Shown one piece after another: positions 1 through 8,029 of a DNA stretch of 10,703 bases. A program made the translations under genes and the position numbers. Under the pieces are notes generated by a model, which saw only the letters and a program-made list of their open reading frames with translations, did not search any database and was not told the DNA's origin. The first letter of the stretch is position 1, and the number at the start of each line of letters is the position of its first letter. The stretch is from a bacterium (GTDB lineage: Bacteria > ARS69): NCBI GenBank assembly GCA_025774865.1, contig JALGZO010000236.1, positions 1 to 10,703 on the forward strand. Reading direction: 5' to 3'.

Positions 1-1
1 G

Positions 2-319
2 GAGGCCATGGCGGAGTTTTTCGGGGAGAAGCTCCCGATCCGGCTCGACACCGTGGTCGCCGGAGCGATTCTCGCGGACGTCGGCAAGGTTCTGGAGTAC
101 GAGCGCGTTGAGGGGAGCGCGGTCCAGAGCCGCCGCGGCGCGCTCCTCCGCCACCCGTTCACCGGCGTGGCGGTCGCGATGGAGTGCGGCGTTCCCGACG
201 AGGTGACGCACATCATCGCAGCCCACGCGGCCGAGGGCGACCTGGTAAAGCGATCGACCGAGGCCACGATCGTCCATCACGCCGACTTCATGAGCTATCT
301 CCCGTTCAAGAACCGCTAG
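2..319 (+). CDS. HD-domain (HDIG-like) protein, C-terminal part, cut by the window edge
   Basis: The reading frame is open from base 2, so the gene probably begins before the window. An internal ATG at 8 follows GGAGG at 1-5 by only 2 bases, too close for a normal start. Counting from that ATG, the visible 103 residues carry the spaced metal-ligand pattern of HD phosphohydrolases: the HD doublet position (LADVGK, residues 22-27), H49 in RHPF, H73 in AAHAAEG and D93 in HHADF. The family usually hydrolyses phosphoester bonds in nucleotides or signalling nucleotides. Here the His of the HD doublet is Ala23, which removes one expected metal ligand, so activity may be altered or lost. Stop TAG is at 317-319 and the next gene starts 10 bp later. 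The HD fold is fairly certain; the substrate is unknown. Confidence 0.75.
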   Translation, partial: EAMAEFFGEKLPIRLDTVVAGAILADVGKVLEYERVEGSAVQSRRGALLRHPFTGVAVAMECGVPDEVTHIIAAHAAEGDLVKRSTEATIVHHADFMSYLPFKNR

Positions 320-322
320 GAG
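318..322 (+). promoter_or_regulatory. Ribosome binding site of the M42-like peptidase
   Basis: AGGAG lies 7 bases before the ATG at 330 and overlaps the stop codon of the preceding HD gene. This supports ATG 330 as the start and suggests coupled translation. Confidence 0.6.
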
Positions 323-329
323 TTCAGCG

Positions 330-1523
330 ATGGCCAGCCGCGCGGCCGAGAAACGCTGGCTGAGGATCGCCGAGGGGATCCTTTCACGCCCGACCGCCAC
401 ATGCCTGGAGCAAATGCCGGCCGCGTATGTGCGGTCGTTTGTCGCCCGCCGGGCGGGTCTGCGCATCGAAGCGGATCGCTACGGGAACCTCCTCGTGAAG
501 TGGCCCGGTCGCGGCAAGCCGAAAGCGCCCCCGCTGGTCCTCATGGCCCACCTCGATCACCCCGGGTTCGTCGTGAAAGAAGTCGCGAACGGGATCGTGC
601 AGCTGGAGTTCCGCGGCGGAGTTCGCTTGAAGCATGCGAAGCGCGGAACGCCGCTGGAGTTCTTTCGAACAGGCTCGGCGAAGCCGACCGGGCGGGGAAA
701 GCTGGTGTCCGCTTCCTCGGAAGGCGCGCGGCGCGCGGGCATGCTCGGGTCTGGCACCGCGCGCGTGACATCGGGGCGCGCCGTCGCCGGGGGGTTCACG
801 ATGTGGGCGTTCCCCGCCTGGTCCGTGCGAGGGGGCAAGATCGTCTCGCGGTGCCTCGACGATCTCCTCGGAGCGGCCGCGGCGCTCGCCACGCTCGATG
901 AAGTGCATCGCGCTCGTCCGCGCGGCTCGCATGTCTGGGGCTTCTTCACGCGCGCGGAGGAGGTCGGCTTGCTCGGCGCGATCGGCGGTATCCGGGCCGG
1001 CACGATCCCGCGGAACGCCCGCGTGCTCTCTCTCGAAACGTCGCGGGCCCTGCCGCACGCGGCGCAGGGCGACGGGGTGATCGTCCGCGTGGGCGACGCG
1101 CGCTCGCTGTTCGAGCCGCGCCTGACCGGTGTGTTGCACGACCTGGCGGCCGAGCTCGCCGCGGAAGACCCGAGCTTCCGCTACCAGCGTCGTCTCATGG
1201 ATGGCGGGTATTGCGAAGCCACTCCCTTCTGTGCGGCCGGCTACCGATCGAGCGGCGTGGCACTCCCGCTCGGGAACTATCACAACATGAAGGGTCTGGA
1301 CGGTGGACCGGTGGGCATCGGCCCCGAGCACATTCGGGTGTCCGACTATCTCTCGGAGGTCGAGCTGCTCGTCCGCCTGGCCGAACGCTCCGCGCGCCTG
1401 CCGGAGCTGGAGAAGCGTACGGAGGCCTGGATGGAGTCTCTCTCGCGGACCGCCCACGAGATGCTGACCGCGAACCCGCTCGGGGCGGGGGGCCGGCGCG
1501 TGCGGCGTGGGAGGTCGCGATGA
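330..1523 (+). CDS. M42-like zinc metallo-aminopeptidase
   Basis: This 397-residue protein looks like the M42 (glutamyl aminopeptidase/TET) branch of the di-zinc exopeptidases, cytoplasmic enzymes that trim N-terminal residues from peptides. The ligand motifs appear in family order: H74 and D76 in AHLDHPGF, D177 in RCLDDLLG (bridging Asp), E210-E211 in AEEVGLLGA (catalytic Glu then ligand), E236 in LSLETS and H318 in GNYHNMKG. GGYCEATPF (292-300) matches the conserved substrate-side loop. Two departures are visible: His77 stands where M42 enzymes usually have Glu, and E236 stands where an Asp ligand is common. The length is a little above the usual ~350, mostly through an Arg-rich tail after residue 355. 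There is no signal peptide. The start is supported by the AGGAG at 318-322. The stop overlaps the next start as ATGA. An M28 or M20 relative is possible. Peptide specificity cannot be read from sequence. Confidence 0.85.
   Translation: MASRAAEKRWLRIAEGILSRPTATCLEQMPAAYVRSFVARRAGLRIEADRYGNLLVKWPGRGKPKAPPLVLMAHLDHPGFVVKEVANGIVQLEFRGGVRLKHAKRGTPLEFFRTGSAKPTGRGKLVSASSEGARRAGMLGSGTARVTSGRAVAGGFTMWAFPAWSVRGGKIVSRCLDDLLGAAAALATLDEVHRARPRGSHVWGFFTRAEEVGLLGAIGGIRAGTIPRNARVLSLETSRALPHAAQGDGVIVRVGDARSLFEPRLTGVLHDLAAELAAEDPSFRYQRRLMDGGYCEATPFCAAGYRSSGVALPLGNYHNMKGLDGGPVGIGPEHIRVSDYLSEVELLVRLAERSARLPELEKRTEAWMESLSRTAHEMLTANPLGAGGRRVRRGRSR
1509..1514 (+). promoter_or_regulatory. Ribosome binding site setting the start of the receiver/PEP-binding protein
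   Basis: GGGAGG lies 5 bases before the ATG at 1520. That ATG overlaps the TGA of the peptidase (1521-1523) as ATGA. The same frame is open back to 1211, but that upstream part lies entirely over the peptidase gene, has Arg/Pro-rich shadow composition and lacks any family match, so 1520 is chosen. Confidence 0.65.
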
Positions 1524-4501
1524 CCCATCCGATTCTCGACCGTCTACTCAGGTCCGAGGAGCAGCAGGCGGTCGAATTCGACTCCCTGCGACCCTTCCAC
1601 GTGCGGGACATCCTGCTCGTCGCGAGTCTCTACGACTCCTTCACGCTGGCCGAGGACGGCCGGCTCGCAGAGCAAATCTTCGGAGAGTTCCACGCCCTCT
1701 CGTTGTCGGCGCCCGCGTACTTGACACGAGTCTCCACGGCCGAAAAGGCGTTGAAGCTGCTCCACGAACGCCACTTCGACCTCGTCATCACGATGGCCCG
1801 CATCGGTGACCTCTCGGTCCAGGAGTTCGGTGAGAAAGCGAAGGAGGTTCGCCCCGAGATCCCCATCTACCTGATGACTTACGACACGCGAGAGCTCGGA
1901 GGACTCGAGGGTGGCAGCAGCCCGCTGCGCGGTATCGACAAGGTCTTCGTCTGGCGGGGCGACGTGCGTCTGTTCCTCGCGGTGATCAAGCTCGTCGAGG
2001 ACCACCTCAATGCCGCGCATGATACGGAAGTCGGTCAGGTCAGGGTGATCACTCTCGTCGAAGACAGCATCCCATTCTACTCGTCGTACCTGCCCATGCT
2101 CTTCGACGCGATCATGAAACAGACGGCGTCGCTCATGCAGGAGGGTGTCAACACGACGCAGAAGCTTCTCCGGATGCGGGCCCGCCCCAAAATCCTCCTC
2201 GCCACCTGCTACGAAGAAGCCTGGGATCTCTACGAGAAGTACGGAGAGGTCATGCTCGGGATGATCTCGGACGTGCGCTTTCCGCGGAAGGGGCGCGTCG
2301 AGCCCGAGGCGGGACTCGAGCTGATTCAGAGCATCCGCGCCGAGAAGCCGTACCTCCCGATGGTGCTGCAATCGTCGGATCGCTCGTTCGCCAGTCGAGC
2401 CGAGGACATCGGGGCGACCTTCCTCTGGAAGAAGTCACGCACTCTCCTCCAGGAATTCCGGCAGTTCATGTTGGACAACCTCGGATTCGGGGAGTTCGTC
2501 TTCCGACGACCGAACGGTGACGAGGTCGGGCGGGCTTCCGACCTCCTCGAAATGGTCAGCGTGCTCGAAACGGTGCCGGAGGACTCTATCGAGTTTCACG
2601 GCCGCCTCAACCATTTCTCCAACTGGCTGATGGCGCGGACCGAGTTCAGCGTCGCCTCGGCGCTGAGGGGGCGGCGGGTCACGGATTTCGAATCGGTGGG
2701 GGAGATGCGCGATTTCCTCCGCCGGACTCTTCTCCACCACCGGCAACGCAGCCGTCGCGGCCTGGTGCAAGACTTCGACGCCGCCCGTTTCGACGCGAGC
2801 TCCGAGTTCGTGCGGATCGGGGGCGGCTCGCTCGGCGGGAAAGGAAGAGGGCTCGCGTTCATCCACGAGCTCCTGAATCGGCACGATGTCGAGAATCACT
2901 TCCCGGGCCTCCGGATCTACGTGCCGCCGTCCGCCGTGCTCGGCACGGAGGTATTCGACCGTTTCCTCGAGTGGAACAAGCTGCACGAGTTCGCGCTGCG
3001 CGAGACGAGCGACCAGGAGATCACGCGTCGCTTCCTCACGTGCCGCATGCCCCGGGACGTCGTAGCCGATCTCGCCGCGTTCCTCGACAACATCCGATAC
3101 CCGCTCGCCGTCCGGTCGTCGAGCCTGCTCGAGGACTCGCACTACCAACCCTTCGCGGGGGTCTACTCCACGCAGATGTTGCCGAATGCCGACACCGATC
3201 GGGAGGTTCGGCTTCAGGAGCTCCTCGACGCCGTGAAGTTCATCTATGCCTCCACGTTCTTCCGTGCCGCGAAGGCCTACGTGGATATGACGCCGAATCG
3301 CATAGAAGAAGAGAAGATGGCGGTAGTCATCCAGGAGATCGTGGGTGGCCGTTCGGGGAACTACGTCTATCCCCACGCGAGCGGAGCGGCGAGCTCATAC
3401 AACTACTATCCGGTGGGCGCGATGAAGCCGGAAGAGGGCATCGCGAGCGTCGCACTCGGACTCGGCAAGCAGGTCGTCGAGGGCGGGCGCGTCGTCCGTT
3501 TCTCTCCGGCCCACCCACAATCGCTGCCTCAGTTCTCGCGACCGGACGATGTCCTGGAGAACGCCCAACGACATTTCTGGGCGCTCGATCTAACACGACC
3601 GCTCGATTTCCTCAAGCCCGACTCCAACCTCACGCGGCTCGACCTCGCGCAGGCCGAGAGGCACGGGAAGCTGTGGTCCGTCGCGTCGACTTACTCGGCC
3701 GAGGACGATGCCGTCTACGACGGGATCTCGCGCCCCGGCGTGCGCCTCGTGACGTTCGCACCTCTGCTCAAGAACCAGATTCTCCCGTTCAACGAGGTGG
3801 TCCAGCTGCTCTTGCAGGTCGGACAACGCGGCCTGTCCGGGCCGGCCGAGATCGAGTTCGCGCTCAATCTGGAGCCGGGCCAGGATCCTCCCAACGAGTT
3901 CGCGTTTCTCCAGATTCGCCCCATGCCGATCGTCGACTCCGGCGAGACGAGGCTCGACGGCATCGAGGCCGATCGCGTCTTCGTCCGGTCGAGCCAGGCT
4001 CTGGGAAACGGCCGAAGTTCCGAGATTCGTGACATCGTGTCGGTGCGAATGGACGTCTTCCGGCGTGAGTGCACGCCCGAAATCGCAGCGGACGTGGGGA
4101 AGATGAACGCGGAGCTGACGGCCGCCGGCCGCCCGTACCTCCTGCTCGGGCCCGGGCGCTGGGGCACGGCTGATCGCTGGCTCGGGATCCCGGTCACGTG
4201 GTCCCAGATTTCGGGGGCGCGCGCGATTCTCGAGGCCGACCTGACGGATCTCGCGGTCGAGCCTTCGCAGGGAACGCACTTCTTCCAGAACATGACGAGC
4301 TACGGAATCGGCTACTTCAACGTTCACGTTCGTACGGGCGGCCACGTGGACCAGGAGTGGCTCGCCGGCATTCCCGTCGCGAAAGAGACGCCCTGGCTCC
4401 GGCACGTGCGTCTCGACGAGCCTCTCGAAGTGCTGATCGACGGGAGGCGCGGAGAGGGCCTGATTCTCAAGAAGGTCCGGGAGCCCGTCGAGGCCGTGTG
4501 A
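1520..4501 (+). CDS. Receiver-receiver-PEP/pyruvate-binding (PpsA-type ATP-grasp) fusion protein
   Basis: This 993-residue soluble protein has three parts. Residues ~28-163 form a receiver-like domain with no phosphoacceptor: Met92 sits at the Asp position and Arg146 at the conserved Lys. Residues ~174-320 form a second receiver that keeps the key residues (E181-D182, D251 in ISDVRFP, S285, K304) with extra helical sequence before its second strand. Residues ~432-803 match the nucleotide-binding domain of PEP synthase and pyruvate phosphate dikinase: GGSLGGKGRGL (K441), AVRSSSLLED (R532), EIEF (E779) and FLQIRP (Q798, R800). The usual phospho-His swivel motif and PEP-binding barrel are absent. 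The last ~190 residues contain LLGPGRWGT and a GTHFFQN motif (918-924) instead. Proteins annotated as PEP/pyruvate-binding with a receiver occur in Bacteroidetes-like genomes, with role unknown to me. It ends one base before thrA, so it is probably co-translated. Complete PEP synthase activity is unlikely. Confidence 0.85.
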   Translation: MTHPILDRLLRSEEQQAVEFDSLRPFHVRDILLVASLYDSFTLAEDGRLAEQIFGEFHALSLSAPAYLTRVSTAEKALKLLHERHFDLVITMARIGDLSVQEFGEKAKEVRPEIPIYLMTYDTRELGGLEGGSSPLRGIDKVFVWRGDVRLFLAVIKLVEDHLNAAHDTEVGQVRVITLVEDSIPFYSSYLPMLFDAIMKQTASLMQEGVNTTQKLLRMRARPKILLATCYEEAWDLYEKYGEVMLGMISDVRFPRKGRVEPEAGLELIQSIRAEKPYLPMVLQSSDRSFASRAEDIGATFLWKKSRTLLQEFRQFMLDNLGFGEFVFRRPNGDEVGRASDLLEMVSVLETVPEDSIEFHGRLNHFSNWLMARTEFSVASALRGRRVTDFESVGEMRDFLRRTLLHHRQRSRRGLVQDFDAARFDASSEFVRIGGGSLGGKGRGLAFIHELLNRHDVENHFPGLRIYVPPSAVLGTEVFDRFLEWNKLHEFALRETSDQEITRRFLTCRMPRDVVADLAAFLDNIRYPLAVRSSSLLEDSHYQPFAGVYSTQMLPNADTDREVRLQELLDAVKFIYASTFFRAAKAYVDMTPNRIEEEKMAVVIQEIVGGRSGNYVYPHASGAASSYNYYPVGAMKPEEGIASVALGLGKQVVEGGRVVRFSPAHPQSLPQFSRPDDVLENAQRHFWALDLTRPLDFLKPDSNLTRLDLAQAERHGKLWSVASTYSAEDDAVYDGISRPGVRLVTFAPLLKNQILPFNEVVQLLLQVGQRGLSGPAEIEFALNLEPGQDPPNEFAFLQIRPMPIVDSGETRLDGIEADRVFVRSSQALGNGRSSEIRDIVSVRMDVFRRECTPEIAADVGKMNAELTAAGRPYLLLGPGRWGTADRWLGIPVTWSQISGARAILEADLTDLAVEPSQGTHFFQNMTSYGIGYFNVHVRTGGHVDQEWLAGIPVAKETPWLRHVRLDEPLEVLIDGRRGEGLILKKVREPVEAV

Positions 4502-4502
4502 C

Positions 4503-6959
4503 GTGAGGATTCTCAAGTTCGGTGGCTCGTCGTTAGCCAAGCCCGATCGAGTGGAGCGCGTTTGCGGGATCGTGCGGCGGTCGCGCGACGAGGGGCCGAT
4601 CGCGGTCGTCGTGTCCGCGTTCGGAGGCGTCACCGATTCGCTGATCGCGGCCGCCCACGCGGCGGCTCGTCGCGACGGGACGAGCGGCTCGCGCATAGAC
4701 GGCCTCGAGAAGCGGCACCAGGTCGCCGCCGAGTCGCTGGCCTCCGAGGTCGAGCTCGAGGAGCTGCTCGAGCGGATCACCACTGTCTTCCGTCACGTCC
4801 GCGAGCTCGTGCACGGCGCGTCCATCCTCCGGGAGACGAGCGATCGCACGCTGGACGCGGTGGCGAGCGTCGGGGAAACGCTATCCGCCGCGATCGTCGC
4901 CGCCGCCCTCCGTCGGCGTGGAGTCGAGGCGGAGGACTGCGACGCCCGCCGCCTCATCGTGACGGAGCCCCGGGTCGATGGCGCCCGAGTGAAGGAAGTC
5001 GAGACCCGCGAGCGAATCCGGCGGCACTTCGCGGAACCGGGACGTCTCCAGGTCGTGACCGGCTTCATCGCGAGCACGGAGGACGAGGAGACCACGACGC
5101 TGGGGCGCGGCGGCTCGGACTACACGGCCTCGATCCTGGGGTCGGCGCTCCGGGCCGAGGCGGTCGAGCTCTGGACCGACGTAGACGGTGTTCTGAGCGC
5201 GGACCCCAGCATCGTTCAAGACGCCGTTCCCAATGAGCGCCTGAGCTACGACGAGCTCATGGAGCTCGCGCACTTCGGAGCCAAGGTCGTTCACCCACCG
5301 AGCGTCCACCCGGCGCGCCGTGAGTCGATCCCGCTCTGGATCAAGAACACGTTCCGGCCGGACTGGGCGGGGACGTTCGTGACGGACGTCCCGACCGCAT
5401 CGGCGTCCCCCGTGCGCGGCGTCGCGTCGATCGGGCGGGTCACGCTGCTGCGGTTGGAAGGCGACGGCATGATTGGGGTGTCGGGCATCGCGATGCGGCT
5501 CTTCGGCGCGCTCGCGCGGGAGGGAGTCAGCGTCATCATGATCAGCCAGGCGTCGAGCGAACACTCGATCTGCTTCGTCGTCTCCCCGACGGACGCAGAG
5601 GTCGCGGCGAGAAGTATCGCCGAGGAGTTCGCGGTGGAGCGCCGCGCGGGGCTCATCGACGATCTCGTGATCGAAGAGCGCCAGTCGGTAGTGGCCGCCA
5701 TCGGCGCCGGCATGCGGGAGAGGTGCGGAGTCGCGGCCCGTCTCTTCGGGGTGCTCGGCCGCCACGGGATCAACGTGCGCGCGATCGCACAGGGATCGTC
5801 GGAGCTCAACATCTCGCTCGTCGTGGACGCGGACGACGAAGTCAAAGCGGTCAATGCGATCCACGACGCGTTCTTCGTCCCCGGCTGGAGCCGAGTGGAG
5901 ATCGCACTCGCCGGGATCGGTGGAGTCGGAGGAGCCCTGCTCGAGCAATTCGCCGAGCGGGCTGCCGCTCTCGAACGGGAGCGCGGGCTTCGCCTCCACC
6001 TCGTCGCGGTGGCCGACTCGCGGGGAGCGGTGCTCAATCCGGCGGGGATCGATCCGGCCAGCGCGGTTCAGCGGCTGCGGAGCACGGAGGACCGCGAGGC
6101 GCTCGATACGATGATCGAGTACCTGGAGTGCGACCGCGGCTCGGCGCGCGTTCTCGTGGACTGCACCGCGAGCGAGACGGTGCCGGCGAAGTACGGTCCG
6201 GCTCTGCGGTCGGGGGCTGCCGTCGTCACGGCGAACAAGCTTCCGTTCGCCGGACCCCTCGACGAGTGGCATGCGCTCCGGGATGCGGGGCCGGGGCGTC
6301 TCTATCACGAGACCACCGTCGGGGCGGCGCTGCCCGTGATTCGCACGCTCCAAGAGCTCATCGCGACCGGGGATCGCGTGCGGCGGATCGAGGGCGTGCT
6401 GTCCGGGACGCTGGGCTTTCTCCTCGACCAGGTGACCGCCGGTCGCGCGTTCAGCGAAGCACTGCGCATCGCGCACGAGCGTGGCTACACCGAGCCCGAC
6501 CCGCGCGAGGATCTCGGCGGGCGCGACGTGGCTCGCAAGCTCCTCACGCTCGCTCGCCTCCTCGGCCGCGAGCTGTCGCCGGAGGATGTCGACGTGATGC
6601 CGTTGCTGCCGGACGAGTCGTGGGGTGCCTTGTTGCTGGACGAATTCTGGGCTCGGGTGCCGGAGGCGGACGAGACCATGGTCCGGCTGCGCGATTCTGC
6701 TGCCGCCGCCGGCAAACGGCTGGTGTACCTCGCGCAGCTGGGGGAGGGCGAAGCCCGCGTAGGTCTGGAAATGGTGGACCGCGAGCGCGCTTGTGCGCGG
6801 GTGCGCGGATCGGACAACCTGGTCGCTTTTACGACCGACCGCTACCACGAGACCCCGCTCGTCGTGCAGGGGCCCGGCGCAGGCCCGGGCTTGACCGCAT
6901 CCGGGGTCTTCGCCGACCTTCTTCGCGCCATCGATGAGGCAGAAGGAGGCGGAGCTTGA
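4503..6959 (+). CDS. thrA: Bifunctional aspartokinase / homoserine dehydrogenase
   Basis: This enzyme catalyses the first and third steps from aspartate to threonine. The 818 residues match the ~820 of E. coli ThrA and the domain order is the same. The aspartokinase spans 1-~295: KFGGSS at 5-10, SAFGGVTD at 38-45, TTLGRGGSDYTA at 198-209, WTDVDGV at 224-230. Two ACT repeats cover ~315-455, with QASSEHSI at 349-356 and QGSSELNI at 430-437, typical of allosteric threonine control. Homoserine dehydrogenase spans ~465-818: nucleotide-binding GIGGVGG at 471-477, TANK with K579, GVLSGTLGF at 631-639, and GGRDVARK with D675 and K679, where the two lysines correspond to catalytic residues. The GTG start lies one base after the previous stop, with only a weak GAGG about 10 bases upstream, so translation probably depends on coupling. 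Its stop overlaps asd. The fused form and residue conservation make this call very secure. Confidence 0.97.
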   Translation: MRILKFGGSSLAKPDRVERVCGIVRRSRDEGPIAVVVSAFGGVTDSLIAAAHAAARRDGTSGSRIDGLEKRHQVAAESLASEVELEELLERITTVFRHVRELVHGASILRETSDRTLDAVASVGETLSAAIVAAALRRRGVEAEDCDARRLIVTEPRVDGARVKEVETRERIRRHFAEPGRLQVVTGFIASTEDEETTTLGRGGSDYTASILGSALRAEAVELWTDVDGVLSADPSIVQDAVPNERLSYDELMELAHFGAKVVHPPSVHPARRESIPLWIKNTFRPDWAGTFVTDVPTASASPVRGVASIGRVTLLRLEGDGMIGVSGIAMRLFGALAREGVSVIMISQASSEHSICFVVSPTDAEVAARSIAEEFAVERRAGLIDDLVIEERQSVVAAIGAGMRERCGVAARLFGVLGRHGINVRAIAQGSSELNISLVVDADDEVKAVNAIHDAFFVPGWSRVEIALAGIGGVGGALLEQFAERAAALERERGLRLHLVAVADSRGAVLNPAGIDPASAVQRLRSTEDREALDTMIEYLECDRGSARVLVDCTASETVPAKYGPALRSGAAVVTANKLPFAGPLDEWHALRDAGPGRLYHETTVGAALPVIRTLQELIATGDRVRRIEGVLSGTLGFLLDQVTAGRAFSEALRIAHERGYTEPDPREDLGGRDVARKLLTLARLLGRELSPEDVDVMPLLPDESWGALLLDEFWARVPEADETMVRLRDSAAAAGKRLVYLAQLGEGEARVGLEMVDRERACARVRGSDNLVAFTTDRYHETPLVVQGPGAGPGLTASGVFADLLRAIDEAEGGGA
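6943..6949 (+). promoter_or_regulatory. Strong ribosome binding site that fixes the asd start
   Basis: AAGGAGG lies 9 bases before ATG 6959. It decides between that ATG and a TTG one codon upstream at 6956. The site lies inside the last codons of thrA and is the best Shine-Dalgarno match in the run. Confidence 0.75.
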
Positions 6960-8029
6960 TGAAGATCCCCGTTGCAGTGCTCGGGGCCACCGGGAGCGTC
7001 GGGCAGCGGTTCGTCGGGTTGCTCGCCGCGCATCCTTGGTTCGAGATTCGTCGGCTCGTCGCGTCGGAGCGGTCGGTGGGCAAGCCCTACGCGGAGGCGG
7101 TGGACTGGATGCAGTCCACGCCGTTGCCGCCGAGTGTCGCTGAGATCAAGCTCGCCCGGGCGACGCCGGAGGAGGCCGATGGTTGTCCGCTCGTCTTCTC
7201 GTCGCTCGACGCCGGGGTCGCGGGAGCCGCGGAGTCGGCGTTCGCGCGCGCCGGAGCCGTCGTCGTGTCGAACGCGAAGAGCCACCGCATGAGTCGGAAC
7301 GTGCCGCTTCTCGTGCCCGAAGTGAACGCGGACCATCTCGAGCTCGCCGAACGCCAGGATCACCCGGGAATGATCCTCACGAACCCGAACTGCTCTACGA
7401 TCGGTCTCGTCCTCGCTCTCAAGCCGCTCGTGGATGCGTTCGGGGTCGAGGCGGTGAGCGTAGTCACGATGCAGGCGCTCTCCGGGGCCGGATTACCCGG
7501 CGTGCCGGGAATGCGCGCCGTCGACAACGTCGTGCCGTTCATCGCGGGCGAAGAGGAGAAGATCGAGAGCGAGAGCTCGAAGATTCTCGGCCGCTTCCGC
7601 CGTGACCGCATCGAACCGGCGGACGTGAGCGTGAGCGCGCACTGCAATCGAGTGGCGGTGATCGACGGTCACACGCAATGTGTGTCCGTCAAGATGAGGC
7701 GCCCGGCGCGGGCCGAAGACGTCCGCAAGGCCTGGATCGAGTTCACGGGAGAGCCGCAGGAGCTCGGTCTACCGTCGGCCCCGGTACCACCGATCCACTG
7801 GCTTCCCGAAGCTGACGCACCGCAGCCGCGTCTCCACCGAAACCTGGGCGCCGGCATGGCGATCTCGGTGGGACGGCTGCGCTCGTGTCCTCTACTCGAC
7901 TATCGGTTCGTGACCCTCTCGCACAACACGGTGCGCGGTGCGGCGGGGGGCGCGCTCCTCGTCGCCGAGCTCGCCGTCGAGAAGGGCTGTCTCACCGAGC
8001 GCTCCGCCGGGACCCGTTCCCGTGGATGA
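6959..8029 (+). CDS. asd: Aspartate-semialdehyde dehydrogenase, archaeal/fungal-like type
   Basis: This enzyme reduces aspartyl-4-phosphate with NADPH to aspartate semialdehyde, the second step of the pathway. The product has 356 residues. The N-terminus shows the NADP-binding GATGSVGQRF (9-18). The catalytic cysteine is C145 in NPNCSTIG. HCNRVAVIDGHTQ (228-240) contains the conserved C-terminal substrate-binding region and a probable general-base His238. GATGSVGQRF, NPNCSTIGLVLALKPL and CNRV-DGHT resemble the ~350-residue branch found in archaea, fungi and some bacteria, rather than the E. coli or Gram-positive forms. The start ATG at 6959 overlaps the thrA stop by one base, and the AAGGAGG above supports it. 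The C-terminus overlaps the start of thrB by 8 bases. The function is secure; the subfamily assignment is from memory of motifs. Confidence 0.95.
   Translation: MKIPVAVLGATGSVGQRFVGLLAAHPWFEIRRLVASERSVGKPYAEAVDWMQSTPLPPSVAEIKLARATPEEADGCPLVFSSLDAGVAGAAESAFARAGAVVVSNAKSHRMSRNVPLLVPEVNADHLELAERQDHPGMILTNPNCSTIGLVLALKPLVDAFGVEAVSVVTMQALSGAGLPGVPGMRAVDNVVPFIAGEEEKIESESSKILGRFRRDRIEPADVSVSAHCNRVAVIDGHTQCVSVKMRRPARAEDVRKAWIEFTGEPQELGLPSAPVPPIHWLPEADAPQPRLHRNLGAGMAISVGRLRSCPLLDYRFVTLSHNTVRGAAGGALLVAELAVEKGCLTERSAGTRSRG

Noticed and set aside
1211-1519. Upstream extension of the receiver/PEP-binding gene
   Set aside because: It overlaps the peptidase coding sequence, including its His-ligand region, and is Arg/Pro-rich. 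The ATG at 1520 has a good ribosome binding site and an ATGA junction.
4745-4780. Short GAGCTCGAG-like repetition within thrA
   Set aside because: It encodes a Glu/Leu-rich helix with preferred codons; it is not a regulatory repeat.
3590-4783. Antisense open frame of 397 codons spanning the 1520-4501 gene and the start of thrA
   Set aside because: It has shadow composition, crosses a real gene boundary and has no family match or ribosome binding site I could support.
4881-6848. Long antisense open frame of 655 codons over thrA
   Set aside because: It lies wholly opposite a certain gene. Its translation is Arg/Pro/His/Asp-rich with no recognisable motif. Such frames are expected opposite high-GC genes with biased third positions.
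7938-8021. Upstream extension of thrB
   Set aside because: It has low-complexity Arg/Ser/Pro sequence over asd. The homoserine kinase family begins at the segment right after GTG 8022.
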